Part shown: positions 39,014 through 49,626 of the stretch, in pieces
Layout of the letters: every line of letters starts with the position of its first letter
How positions within the stretch are numbered: position 1 is the first letter of the stretch
Origin: Nageia nagi
Taxonomy: Eukaryota > Pinophyta
Length of the DNA: 64,000 nucleotides
Direction of reading: 5' to 3'
Assembly: GCA_050084985.1 (NCBI GenBank)
Contig: JBITNC010000001.1
Span: 170,748,001 to 170,812,000 of the forward strand
The notes under the pieces: generated by a model
Told to the model about the DNA's origin: nothing
Seen by the model: only the letters and a program-made list of their open reading frames with translations
Databases searched by the model: none
Translations under genes and position numbers: made by a program

Positions 39014-39988
39014 TATGTAAAGCCTATGAAATTTACAACCAAAATTGAGTGAGGTTTTGACATGATGACTTAAGGAGAGGGGTGGATCACATATGCGATT
39101 AGGAGCTTCAATATATTAGATTTTGCCAAATCATGATCCAAATCATGCTTGTTAATAGTCGCGACATGCCTAGAAATAAAGGTAGAAAGTTGTAGGGAAG
39201 TTTAAGAGTATTTTCAGAGCCCGAACTTCATTATAGGATAGATGCACTATGCCCAAGAAGCCATTAGCTAAGTGCATTGTTCCCAAGTCCCATACCCCCA
39301 AGTGCACTACACCTAGGTCCTAGACCCCTAGGCGCACTGTGCCCAGGTTTTAGACCCCAAGCGCATTGTGCCCAGTCCCTAGGCACATCATGCCTTGAAA
39401 AATAAACCATTTCGAGCTTTGTACTTGATCCTAAGCGCATTATGCCCTTAAAAATAACCCATTTGAGCTTCGTATTTGATCCCAAGAGCATCAAACCCTT
39501 AAAAAGAGGCTTTATTTACTCAAAAAAGTCTCAAATGAGATGCGATTCAAATCGTAATTAGAAATAAATGCCTTTTTTTCTCATTACAAACTCAATCGAG
39601 ATGCAATTCAAACAGTGCCTAGGACCAAGGTATCTCAACTTTTCAATTTTATAGTGAAAAAAATTTAATAGGGTGACTTTTTTGGCTTTTCATAGCCAAA
39701 CATAGTTGTGTAACATTGTAGGGGATGTGTTTGCACTCATGATAGAGTGTGCATCCATTGTTGTTTTCATTTTTTACTAGTTTACCTTGGTGATTGGCTT
39801 TATTTTTTTTAAAGATCTCTCATTTGGGAGGGACTTGTAACCTACTTAGATTTACACTTGGAGCAAGAAAGAACGTTTGTGTCTAGGTAAGAATTTGAAT
39901 TCCTTTTCGTACCTAGTTTATAATCTTTCATTGCTTAGTGCATCCTAGGCTTGCCTCATTTTATGTTGTGTAGTAGCACAATTGCATT
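39014..39988. other. Unassigned block between D and E
   Basis: Continuation of the pre-insertion sequence into which D landed. No coding region. It contains a tandem repeat (separate entry) and ends where element E begins abruptly inside its integrase region. Its phrase GTGTCTAGGT (about 39880) recurs near 45258 on the far side of E, a weak hint that both belong to one older element. Confidence 0.5.
39241..39509. repeat. Minisatellite-like tandem repeat
   Basis: About five diverged units of 21-30 bp built on AGTGCACTATGCCCAGG (39241-39381), continuing as two to three units of about 51 bp with the shared start AGCGCATTATGCCC. The short open frame across it is merely repeat translation. Confidence 0.75.
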
Positions 39989-41467
39989 CATGCACTTCTC
40001 ACATAGACCAATTGAAAGTGAAATTGAAGGCAAACCTTCCAAAAGTTCTTGGTCATTCATGATTTGAATACTCTTGTGATTAAGGTGCCTTAAATGTTGA
40101 TGCCAAAGATTGCCTCTAAAATACATATTTATAGCAAGACATATCTTTGTTGGAACTTGATCCACAATGTAAAGATCATCTTTCATTGACTCTTTAACCA
40201 ATGTGGCAAGTCCTTTTTTAATGCACCAGAATTGAAATTCGAATTCAAATGAGTACCTTTTTCTTGCAACTTGGATCACAAAGAGAAGATTCATCCTAAG
40301 CTTAAGAACATAGAGCATATTTTTAAGAATCTTTCCATGAATCAACACACTCCCAATGCCTTGTACTTCAAAGATAGAATTATCACCTATCACAACTGTA
40401 TCTTTCTTATACTTGTAAAAGTTCTCAAACTTATCATTTTCAAAGAATAGGTGATTAGTGCAACTAGAATCAACAATCCAATCAATAAAAAAAATATGAA
40501 TCATGGAGTAGAGCATAATAGTAAATTCAAATTTTATATTCTTCTTCCCTTTGAATTTTTTACATTTTCATTACCCTTTTACTTTTTTTCTCTTTTTTTT
40601 ATAGCAATCAGTTTCTTTGTGACCATAGATGCCACAAAAGTTACAATTTCTATCAAACTTTGCCTTAGGATTTGGTTTACTTACCTTGCTTTTTCCATCT
40701 CTTTGCTTGAAGAAGTTGTTGCCATTATTATCGTGGTTGTCATTATTGCCATTGTTGTCATGGTTACTATTATTCTTACCCTTTTTTTCAAATCTTTTAG
40801 AGGAAAAAGAATAAGATTTCTTATGATGATTGAACTTCTTCTTGAAAGGAGTTTTGGTTGCTCCTAAAGCAACATTATTATCCTTTGAAGAAGAAATCAA
40901 TACCTTTTTGTTAAGAGTTTTCTCATGCATCAAAAGGAGCTTAAAAAGGTTCTCAAGAGAGAAGACTTCTTGTTTATCATCAAACCTAATCTCAATAACC
41001 ATTACAAAGTTACCAAACTTTGAAGAAAGGCTTTGAAGAATGATGAAGACCATGAACTCATCATTGATATAATTGCACTCACAAGCAACAAGTTGGGTCC
41101 TAAGGTTAATGATTTTATTTAAGTAGATGAAAACATTTTTATCTTCCCCTTGAAGAGATTGAAGTCATCTTTGAAGGATAGTAAACCTTCTAAAAAACTT
41201 AGATCTAAGGTAAATCTTCTTAAGCTTATCCCAAGCTTCTTTTGTTGAGAATGAGGTTGAAATCATAAGAAGCACATCATCTGAAATTACATAAAAAAAT
41301 CATGGAGGTTGCCAACTCATTCTTCATGTTGTATACCTTAAGTGTCTTTTCATCTATAGGAGCAACAAGGTTCTCATTTACTATTTACCAAAGCTTTCTT
41401 GCCTGCAATTTAGCTCTCATCCGAGGTTCCCAAATATTAAAGTTAGAACCATCGAGAATGTGTTTGG
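39989..41467 (-). pseudogene. E gag-protease remnant
   Basis: Gag with a zinc knuckle that is fully intact (CNFCGIYGHKETDC, complement at 40604-40645). It is followed by an open stretch through the protease (DWIVDSSC, with Ser in place of the Gly of DSG) to the GAG-pre-integrase motif HLRHLNHKSIQ. The reading frame 39956-40516 covers protease and pre-integrase in 186 codons. About 20 bp that hold the gag start codon in other copies are deleted near 41467, so this gag cannot start normally. CNWIND reads CNYIND here. Confidence 0.8.
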
Positions 41468-44400
41468 ATTGCTACATAAGAATGTGAATAAATAATAAGC
41501 ATGGTGTTTAAAAAATAACATTACATGTTAAGTTTTAATTCAAGTAAATAATACATGTTAAATTTAATAAGGACATATTTTATTTATTCCATAAGAGCAA
41601 ATGTTTACAACTCAAATATACATCCCATGTACCCAAATACCAAGAATCGTAGGTGCAGAGTAACATTGTTGAGATTTATTTTCGTATCTAAAATTAGGCC
41701 TTCACCTGAATGCCCGTAAGATGAAGCCCAAGTACTACCAATCCTCAACCAACTTACCTTGGCCAATAATATACTCTTATAAGGAGGAGTACCTACTATT
41801 TTTCAAGGTTATGATATTTATTAGATCGATCAAATTATTAATCTTGATTAGGTTTCAAGTTATCCTCTTAGGTTATTAAGATAATCCCTAAATGGATATG
41901 CGAATATGTGTTATCACTACACACATGCCTCTCCACCTATTAGAGTTATATTCAGACCAATAAAGGACTTAGGAACATTGATAAGCATGAACTTTTTACC
42001 ATTTGGATCATCAAACTAAAGGCTCTAATCTGCCTATCCTCACCTCATGGCTTCCTAAACAAGTCATGTTGCGGAATGTACATGCTGATGTATTTATTTT
42101 AAGGGGTTGCTCAATCAATATTTACAATTTTTACATAAGTAAATAAATCAAAAATATGAAACATGAAATAAAGTGCATAAATAAAATATCATCCAATCAA
42201 AATTTGATACTTAAGAGTCCAACAAATTTTGTTTACTAACCCATAAAGGATATCTTTACATCAATCCTTATTTTGCATAAGTCCATTCCATACTTTACAT
42301 AAGTAAAATTAGGGAGTCATCAAATACATCATTCCTATAAATTTTAAGTAATAAGCATACATTATTCTAAGAAATTAAGTAATAAGCATGCATCATTTCA
42401 AAAAATTAAGTAAGAAGCATACATTATTTTAAGTAGTAAGTATGCATATTTGTTTACTAACCCATAAAGGACATCTTTACTTCAATCTTTATTTTGCACA
42501 AGTCCATTCCATACTTTGCATAAGGAAGTAAAATTAGGGAGTCATAAAATGCATCATTTCTATAACTTTTAAGTAATAAGCATGCATTATTCTAAGAAAT
42601 TAAGTAATAAGCATGCATCATTTCAAAAAATTAAGTTAAAAGCATGCATTATTTTAAGTAATAAGTATGCATTATTTAAAAAATTAAGTAAGAAACATGC
42701 ATCGTTCCATTAATCTAAAAATAATTAAGAAGCATGCATCATTCCATTAATCTAAAAAAAAATAAGAAACATGCATCATTCTTATTAACTTAAAAAATTA
42801 AGTAATAAACATGCATCATTTACTTAATTTGCATAAGTCTATTTATATCAAAGATCTAAAAAATTTAAGTATTGCATAAGGAGTTTATCAACACTTAAAA
42901 ATCTAAGTAATAGACATGTCATATTTGCATAAGGATCTAAAATTTTAAGTAAAGACTTTCAAAAATTTTCCCCCCTCTCTTATTTAAAATTGATCTCAAC
43001 TCAACATGATCTTAAAAAAATGCTAGTTTGTTTCTTAAGGATACTTAATAAAATCACATTCTTTAAAGAAAGTTGTAGCTTCTAGGTATTGAAAAATATT
43101 ACTTGTTAATGTCAAGTAAAAAAAATTTAACTTTGACATTAAAAAAAAAAATACTTGCCATCATTCTAAGAATACTTCAAAAAAACAAAATTACTTTAAA
43201 CAAAATAAAGGATGCAATCCTTATTTTGATTTACCTTACAAGCATTAAATTAAAAAAATGATGATTGTATAACATTAAAAGCTTTGATGTAATCCTTACT
43301 CCACTTAATGTCAGATTCATTAAGAATAAATTACTTGTCAAAGTAGGCGTAGAAAAAAAAAGTTCAAACCAAGGGTAGCATTTAATGGAGTCTTATGGCC
43401 TTTTCTACCTCAAGCAAGGAGGTCTCACACATTAAAAAAAATTATTTAAAAGGAGAGGGATGAGTAATCAAAAATGCTGCAACACCAAGTGAAGAGGAGA
43501 AGAGTTATGAGCGGTGCGAGGAGCAAAAAAGAGACTTTATGCAAGCAAAAAAGAGACTTTATGCAAGCAAGAAACTAGAGCTTCACCTTTCCTATCATCC
43601 TCAAAGCATACATCGAATAGGGAGATGAGGGGTTTTCAAACATTTACAGAACTAGATCATGCAAATGCAGACTAAGGAGCTATGTACGATGGTGGAGTGA
43701 GGTGCTAACAAAGGAGTAGGAGATGCCTGGGGTGGTGGCAGCTGCAGGAAATGTTGACCACTCGAAAAAGAGAGGGAGGAGGTGCAAAGACACAATGAAG
43801 TTAGAGCTGGGAATAGGAAAAAAAGGGGGAGATGGGGCAGTCTGGGCTAAGTCAAACCAAGGTAGTCCAATTTTCCCTTGTGTGAGTCAAACACCTCCCA
43901 AAAAAAAACTCACAGAAGGGCAGCCACCCAATTTCATCGCCAAATATGAAGGGGCAACTTTCCCTTAAAGAGCTGCCAAAAAAAGAACCTAATGTAAAGT
44001 TTTTTTTTTAAATACCACCCCCTAAATTTGTAATAAAGAATTCTCATCAAAGAAAAAAAATATATTTTTCCTTTTTATTTTTCCTTTTTATTATTATTAT
44101 ATATATATATATAATAAAATAATGAAGTTTGAGAATTTGTAATTTTGTTCACATCAAAAAAATAAAATTACAAATTTAGTCAATATATTGTTGTTACTTT
44201 CTATTCTTTTAGGAAAAAAAAATTATAAAACAATAACAATAATATATGTTTGAGTATACAAAATAACAACCAACATTTACACAATGTTAGTGTAACAAAC
44301 AAAATGAGAAATAAAGTTTATGTCATTAAGCCAATGTTATCTAAAGGTTTGAACTAACATAATCATAAAAGAATGTTAGTATCAAAATGAACAAGCAAGG

Positions 44401-44530
44401 TTATACCTTTAAACTATTTTACCTCAACCAAGTAGAGTAAATCTTTAAAGATGATGAATAGGATAAAGAACCTCCAAGTTGAAGATAAGTTGCCAAACCA
44501 AGGTTGTGAAGAGGAGCTTCCATACCAAGA
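41468..44530 (-). other. E long 5' leader
   Basis: The conserved block is at about 41650-42130. A CATGCA-rich array at about 42360-42830 has at least eight CATGCA words in some 440 bp, with a repeating AATTAAGTAATAAG context. A segment of about 140 bp appears twice (about 42225-42370 and 42450-42600). The GC-richer purine-rich block (plus strand) is at about 43370-43975. A TA/TAT run lies at about 44093-44117. No coding frame supported. Confidence 0.7.
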
Positions 44531-44542
44531 TTTGATACTAAT

Positions 44543-45044
44543 TGAAAGGATTGTAATATAACATAAACAATCATAAACTACCAAGGTCTTATGGAAGCTC
44601 AATCTAATATCTAGATAAATAAAAAAAGACAATCTCACAAAGTGACTCAATATATAAAGTGGTTCCTCTAACTAGGAGTACATCCACTAACTAGATCTTA
44701 CTTCATTCAAAAACATGAATCTCTCACAATTCTTCTAATCTCATCTCCTAAACACTATCCTATAGCATAATTTTACTCCACAAATTGGTGTATAGTCATA
44801 AAGAGGGAGCCTTCTATTTATAGGCCAAAATCCCTCTTTGGATCACTCTCTTATCCAATGTACAAAGGTATGACATGCAACTCCCTTTTATCCAAGAAGC
44901 ATGCTCATGACATGGAGTGTAGGATAAGTTACATTATCATATTCACTTAAATACTTAAGGTATCTAATGATACCCTTAAGTATTAGTGAATTTACAAAGA
45001 GGATTAATACAAACCTTTACAATAATGCATTATACATTCCAACA
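44543..45044 (-). repeat. 5' LTR of E
   Basis: 502 bp, TGAAAGGATT... to ...TTCCAACA, closest to the LTRs of B and C. The primer site to its left is worn (sense TTAGTATCAAATC). Confidence 0.85.
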
Positions 45045-45574
45045 CTTTTTGTACTAAAGTACATCATAATCCTAGGGAGTTACTAGGGCATGTGGATATT
45101 GTTACCATGGCCTAACCCATACTCGAAAATGAAAACCAAAGTGGGAGCCCCTTCTATTCAAGATAGTTTCCTATACATATACCTATGTATCCTTGTAAAA
45201 TGATCTACACCCCTAGAAGATTGATCCTTTCCCTTGATAAACACTTGACTAGAATCATTGTGTCTAGGTCAAAAACTTAAAGAAGTTTGTGTCAGAAAGA
45301 ACAATTTGCATTAAAATCTATCAAAATTAAAAAGATAAGTATCTAATTGAACAAATAAAAGATTAGAGCAACTAAGTGAAAATTACTATCTATAATCATT
45401 ACTATCTTCATATAGTGCTTGCATATAATCCTAAGTGTTTATTTTAATCTTATACCAAACTAAACAAGAATAAACTTTTGAAAAAACTATAAGCTTTTTG
45501 TTTAATTCTTGTTTGTACTTTCACTTTAATTGTACTTATAGTTTGTAAAAGTTCCACATAGTAGTTGTGTGATA
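45045..45574. other. Unassigned block before gypsy gag
   Basis: No coding region. By position it is probably the leader of the Ty3/gypsy element whose gag begins at 45575, with E inserted in or before it. Confidence 0.4.
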
Positions 45575-48180
45575 ATGGAGCCTGATCTATCTAACAATTT
45601 TGTATGGTATGAGGATCCCCTTGTAGGAATGGTGGAAACAAGGGCTTAAACAAAACAAAAAGAGGAAAGTGAGGTAAAAGATGAGACAACAAATAGTGTG
45701 GATAATCAATCCATTGGGTTTCATAAGGCATTCCAAATCTTTCAATGTCTTACACCTAATCAAATGAAAAGAGTGATGGAGAAAGTTCACAATTCAGGTG
45801 GTCCCACACCACAAGCTTCTCCACAACTTTATGTAATGCCAAGAGATATCCTAATTTGGTTTGATAATTACAATACTAACATCATGAATGGGAGTGTACC
45901 TCAAGCTGCTATCAGTATATCATTTTCCCCTCCTAAAATTAATACAAAATATCCTAATGAAGAAAGTGGTACCAAGAGATGATTGATAATATTCAAAATA
46001 TTATCCCTCAACCAACCATCTCACAAATTGATCTTAATCCACCTTAAACACCAAATGCATAAAATGTTTATCAAGGTTGGTTTCCACCTCAAGAATGCAA
46101 ACTATCCACTAACTCAGATACCATATTTAAAACACCTCAACTACCCAAAGAACCTCTTATTATGGAGAATTTACAACCCAATATTGATTTGCTTAATTTT
46201 CAAAAGAATATCCAACAAGCACAAGAAATCTTCAACCAAAGATTATCCCAAGAAAAGTCCATCATTCCTCAACCTCCACCTTGACCTAAAGTTGAACAAC
46301 AACAATACTTTCAAAACATAATACCCAACTTCGAAAATATTATTTAATACAACACACCTCCTCCATTTCAAAGGACAATGAATTCCAACCAAGCTAATTC
46401 TTTCTAACACATTGCCTTCCAAAATTTGCCAAATGTTCAAAACACTAATACTAATAATTTTCAAATTTCACAAAAGTAAGTGTCCTAGAACATAAATCCA
46501 CAAAGCCAAAACCCTAATGTTGATCAATTTAACCAAGCTAATCTTGATGATTGGGAAGGATTTGATCAACCTTTTATGCAAATCTAACCAAATACCCAAA
46601 GTGGGCCAAACCAAGGTATGACTCACTTTCAGACTCCTCCATTTCAAAATACCCAAAGTGGGCTAAACCAAAGTATAGCTCATTTACAAAATATTCCATT
46701 CCAAATTGCTTCTAACCATAACATGCAAAACCTTCATGGAGCTCAAAAATCCACTCATAACTCCACTCAAAATACCAACCATCAAAATACTCAACAAGGT
46801 TCCTCAACTCCATCCATGGTGGAGATGCAACAATTGATTCGGCACATGCAAAATCTTATGTACCAAAATAGGTGGCTGATTTACATGCAAGTCAAAATCA
46901 AAATATTTCATAAGGTACACAACAAGGGCAATGTAATGTATTCAACATAATAGTGGTCAACATATGCAATAAGGTTATGGTTCCAATACTTAATTTTAGC
47001 CCCAAGGTCAACAATAGGTTTATAATCAAAATATTGGGTACAACACACAAGGATCATCATGGGATCAATAAGGCACATTCTATAACCCCAATGCATGTAC
47101 TTTTGAGAGGAAAGTGAGTTTTTTCAATAAATTCAATCGATCTTATGGTGGATCAAGAGCACCTAATTTGCAAAATGAAAGTCAAATTATGAGAAGGTTG
47201 CAAGAGTTAGAGACTAAGGAAAATAATCTAAGATTATCTAAAGTTGGCTATGGGGAGATATGCAATGAACCTATAAATCCTTGTATTCCCATAAGCACTT
47301 ACCCAAAAAGTTTGATATGCCTAAAATAGATAAGTTCAAGAGTAAAGAGGATCCAAAAGAGCATATGAGGTACTTCAAACATGCTTTTTATTTAATTAAA
47401 AATGATAATGCTTTCTTATTGAGAACTTTTTCTATGACTCTTTGGGGGGCAAGTTATGAATTGGTACAATGCATTACCACAACATAGCTTGTATTCATTT
47501 GAGCAACTTGCAAACCTCTTTCTTGAACATTTCTCTATCAATATCAAGAAGAGGGCTTCCATTATAGATTTAATGAAGTTAGCTCAATTTGATCAAGAAT
47601 CCATTTTTTACTATGTTTCTTTAATTATATATATGAACTTCTCTTTCACTCAAGAGGAGTTGGTGAGACTATTTAGTAAAAGTAGCATTAAGAAAATCTC
47701 TATATATCTTCAAATACAGCAACATAGGACCTTTGAGGAAGCAATTTTCCAAGAAAATATTATAGAGGAGGTCATGGTTCGTAATGGTGAGATTAAGGTG
47801 GTAAATAAAGAAAATAATAATCATGGTATGGATCCAATAAGAGTGATGCTATGAATGGAGGCAAACCCTAAGTCAACCAATTTATGCTCCAAGCACCATC
47901 ACCTCCTCCAATGCAAAATAGTTAGCAGACTAATCAAATGAATGTACCAACTCAACCTTACAATTAGAATCAAGCATAGGAAAAGAATCATAATTAAGAA
48001 TATGGGTAGTCTTTTAGGTCATAGAGGAAGTTTGAGTTGTTGGGTGAACCTTTATCCAAGATCATAATAAAGCTCAATGATGCTAGACTATTGACACTAC
48101 CAGAAGTTCAATGGGATACTTCATGGACCACTAAACCATGGTATAAAGATGATGAGTTTTATTATTTCCATGGGTTATAA
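45575..48180 (+). pseudogene. Ty3/gypsy gag pseudogene, 5' part
   Basis: Plus-strand gag of a gypsy-type retrotransposon. The start at 45575 gives MEPDLSNNFVWYEDP, with an early stop after about 23 codons. An N-terminal part to about 45980 is followed by an Asn/Gln-rich linker (about 46000-47000) with a 57-bp duplication (46590-46620 and 46647-46677). The Retrotrans_gag core then begins at FDMPKIDKFKSKEDPKEHM (from about 47309) and continues through YNALPQHSLYSFEQLANLF to EELVRLFSKSSIKK and a basic tail near 47850. After further stops the frame reaches LPEVQWDTSW and KPWYKDDEFYYFH at about 48110-48175, where F is inserted. Gag would form the particle. Confidence 0.78.
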
Positions 48181-48658
48181 TGAAGGAATTAGACCTACTC
48201 TAATTCTCAAGGTCCAAGACTAGGAAACTCAATCATTCAACATAACACCATTCACACAAGATAACACAAATATAATGTGGTTCCTCCCTCCTTGGGAGTA
48301 CATCCACAACTAGTTCTCAATTCTCAATCTATGCACCTCTTACTACAATTCTCTTCCTCTCCTACACAAACTAGTAGAGTAATCTTACTCCAAATCTTAG
48401 TTATATTACAAGAGGAGAGGCCCTCTATTTATAGCTTGAAAGCACCTATCTAACCTCCCTTTAACCCAAGGGTAAGGTTAGGGTTACAATAAATGTATGA
48501 CCTAACTTTAACCTACCAACTAACCCCATGGTAAGGTCAAAGTCCACACATAATAAAGAATTCAATTAATCCCTTAAGGTATCTACATATCCTTTAAGTG
48601 ATTAATTGAATTTACAAGGAGTTTAGATATTCACAATATTTCATTACAAATTCTAACA
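48181..48658 (-). repeat. 3' LTR of F
   Basis: 478 bp, TGAAGGAATT... to ...TTCTAACA. The purine tract follows at 48659-48667 (sense AAGGGGGAG). Confidence 0.93.
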
Positions 48659-48667
48659 CTCCCCCTT

Positions 48668-49137
48668 AATGCAATATTGGGATAGAGCGTAGAAGAGAGA
48701 AGAGAGAGAGTAAGAGAGAGTTCTCCTCCATAGAGATACAAGTGGAGATGAGAACATTTACATATTTGAGAATCTTTTTGAGAACTAGTATGAGACTCAC
48801 TACATTACCATTTGACAAAATGGTTTACAATACAATCATTAACCACAACTGGTTTCACTGTACATAGTAGTCGATCAACTTTAAGCTGACATGTGAGTCT
48901 CCATGAGCTTGCTTACACAAGGTGAGTAACCTGCATTTCTGAAGAAGATCCTGCATGCTACAAGCAACTCATGAATAAAATCAGTTAGATGCATCATATA
49001 TTCAAATAAGAGAATCAAATAATTCCATCTTATAAATAACTGATCAATGGTGCACTATAAGTCATCACGGAGATGCCAAGCCATCACTCATAGTCACCTG
49101 TTGTATATAGACATGTGTTGATTATTAATAGAGTATA
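48668..49137 (-). other. 3' UTR of F, distal part
   Basis: Non-coding sequence between the purine tract and the hairpin array. Parallel sequence is present at the same place in A, B, C and D. No further structure recognised. Confidence 0.6.
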
Positions 49138-49560
49138 AAAATAATACAATGAGTTTCTCACGTAGAGCAAACTCACCACGGAGGTATAAAATGTACAACA
49201 AGTTCCTCACACAGAGCGAACTTACCACGAAGGTATATTAATTATATGCTCAAAAAATTGTACAACAAGCTTCTCACGTAGAGCAAACTTACCATGGAGG
49301 TATAAAATGTACAACAAGTTTGTCATGCAAAGTAAACTTACCACAGAGGTATAAAAATGTACAACAAGTTTGTCACATAGAGCAAACTTACCATGGAGGT
49401 ATAAAATGTACAACAAGTTTGTCACGCAGAGCAAACTTACCATGGAGGTATAAAAATGTACAATCAAGTTTGTCATGCAGAGCAAACTTACCATGGAGGT
49501 ATAAAATGTACAACAAGTTTATCACGTAGAGCAAACTTACCATGGAGGTATAAAATAATC
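49138..49560 (-). repeat. 3' UTR hairpin array of F
   Basis: Eight units of about 49-60 bp. Each has two arms that can pair around a loop of about 12 bases: AAGTTT/AAACTT in most units, GAGTTT/AAACTC in the first (49151-49174) and AAGTTC/GAACTT in the second (49200-49223). On the element's sense strand each hairpin begins GGTAAGTTTG in most units, so the exact word GTAAGT recurs. The same array, with fewer or more worn units, is at the matching place in A, B, C and D. Confidence 0.85.
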
Positions 49561-49626
49561 AACACATGCTATACAACAACAACAAAAGAGCCTCTTAGAG
49601 GTGAAGTTGTCATCACTAACAAAAGT

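Larger units (their letters stand above)
39989..45044 (-). mobile_element. Copia element E, 3' half missing
   Basis: Minus-strand copy with 5' LTR, damaged primer site, 3.1-kb leader, gag, protease and GAG-pre-integrase. It ends at about 39989 within the codons just before the integrase core. Integrase, RT, RNase H, 3' UTR and 3' LTR are gone. The sequence outside the remaining LTR is CTTTT. Confidence 0.82.

Noticed and set aside
39264-39494. Open frame of 76 codons on the minus strand
   Set aside because: It is a translation of the tandem repeat; no conserved residues apart from repeat periodicity.
43723-43968. Possible small gene MPGVVAAAGNVD... in the E leader
   Set aside because: Antisense to the element, inside the variable leader block, with no recognisable domain.
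49138-49560. CRISPR-like array
   Set aside because: Direct repeats of ~49 bp without unique spacers, inside a plant retrotransposon.
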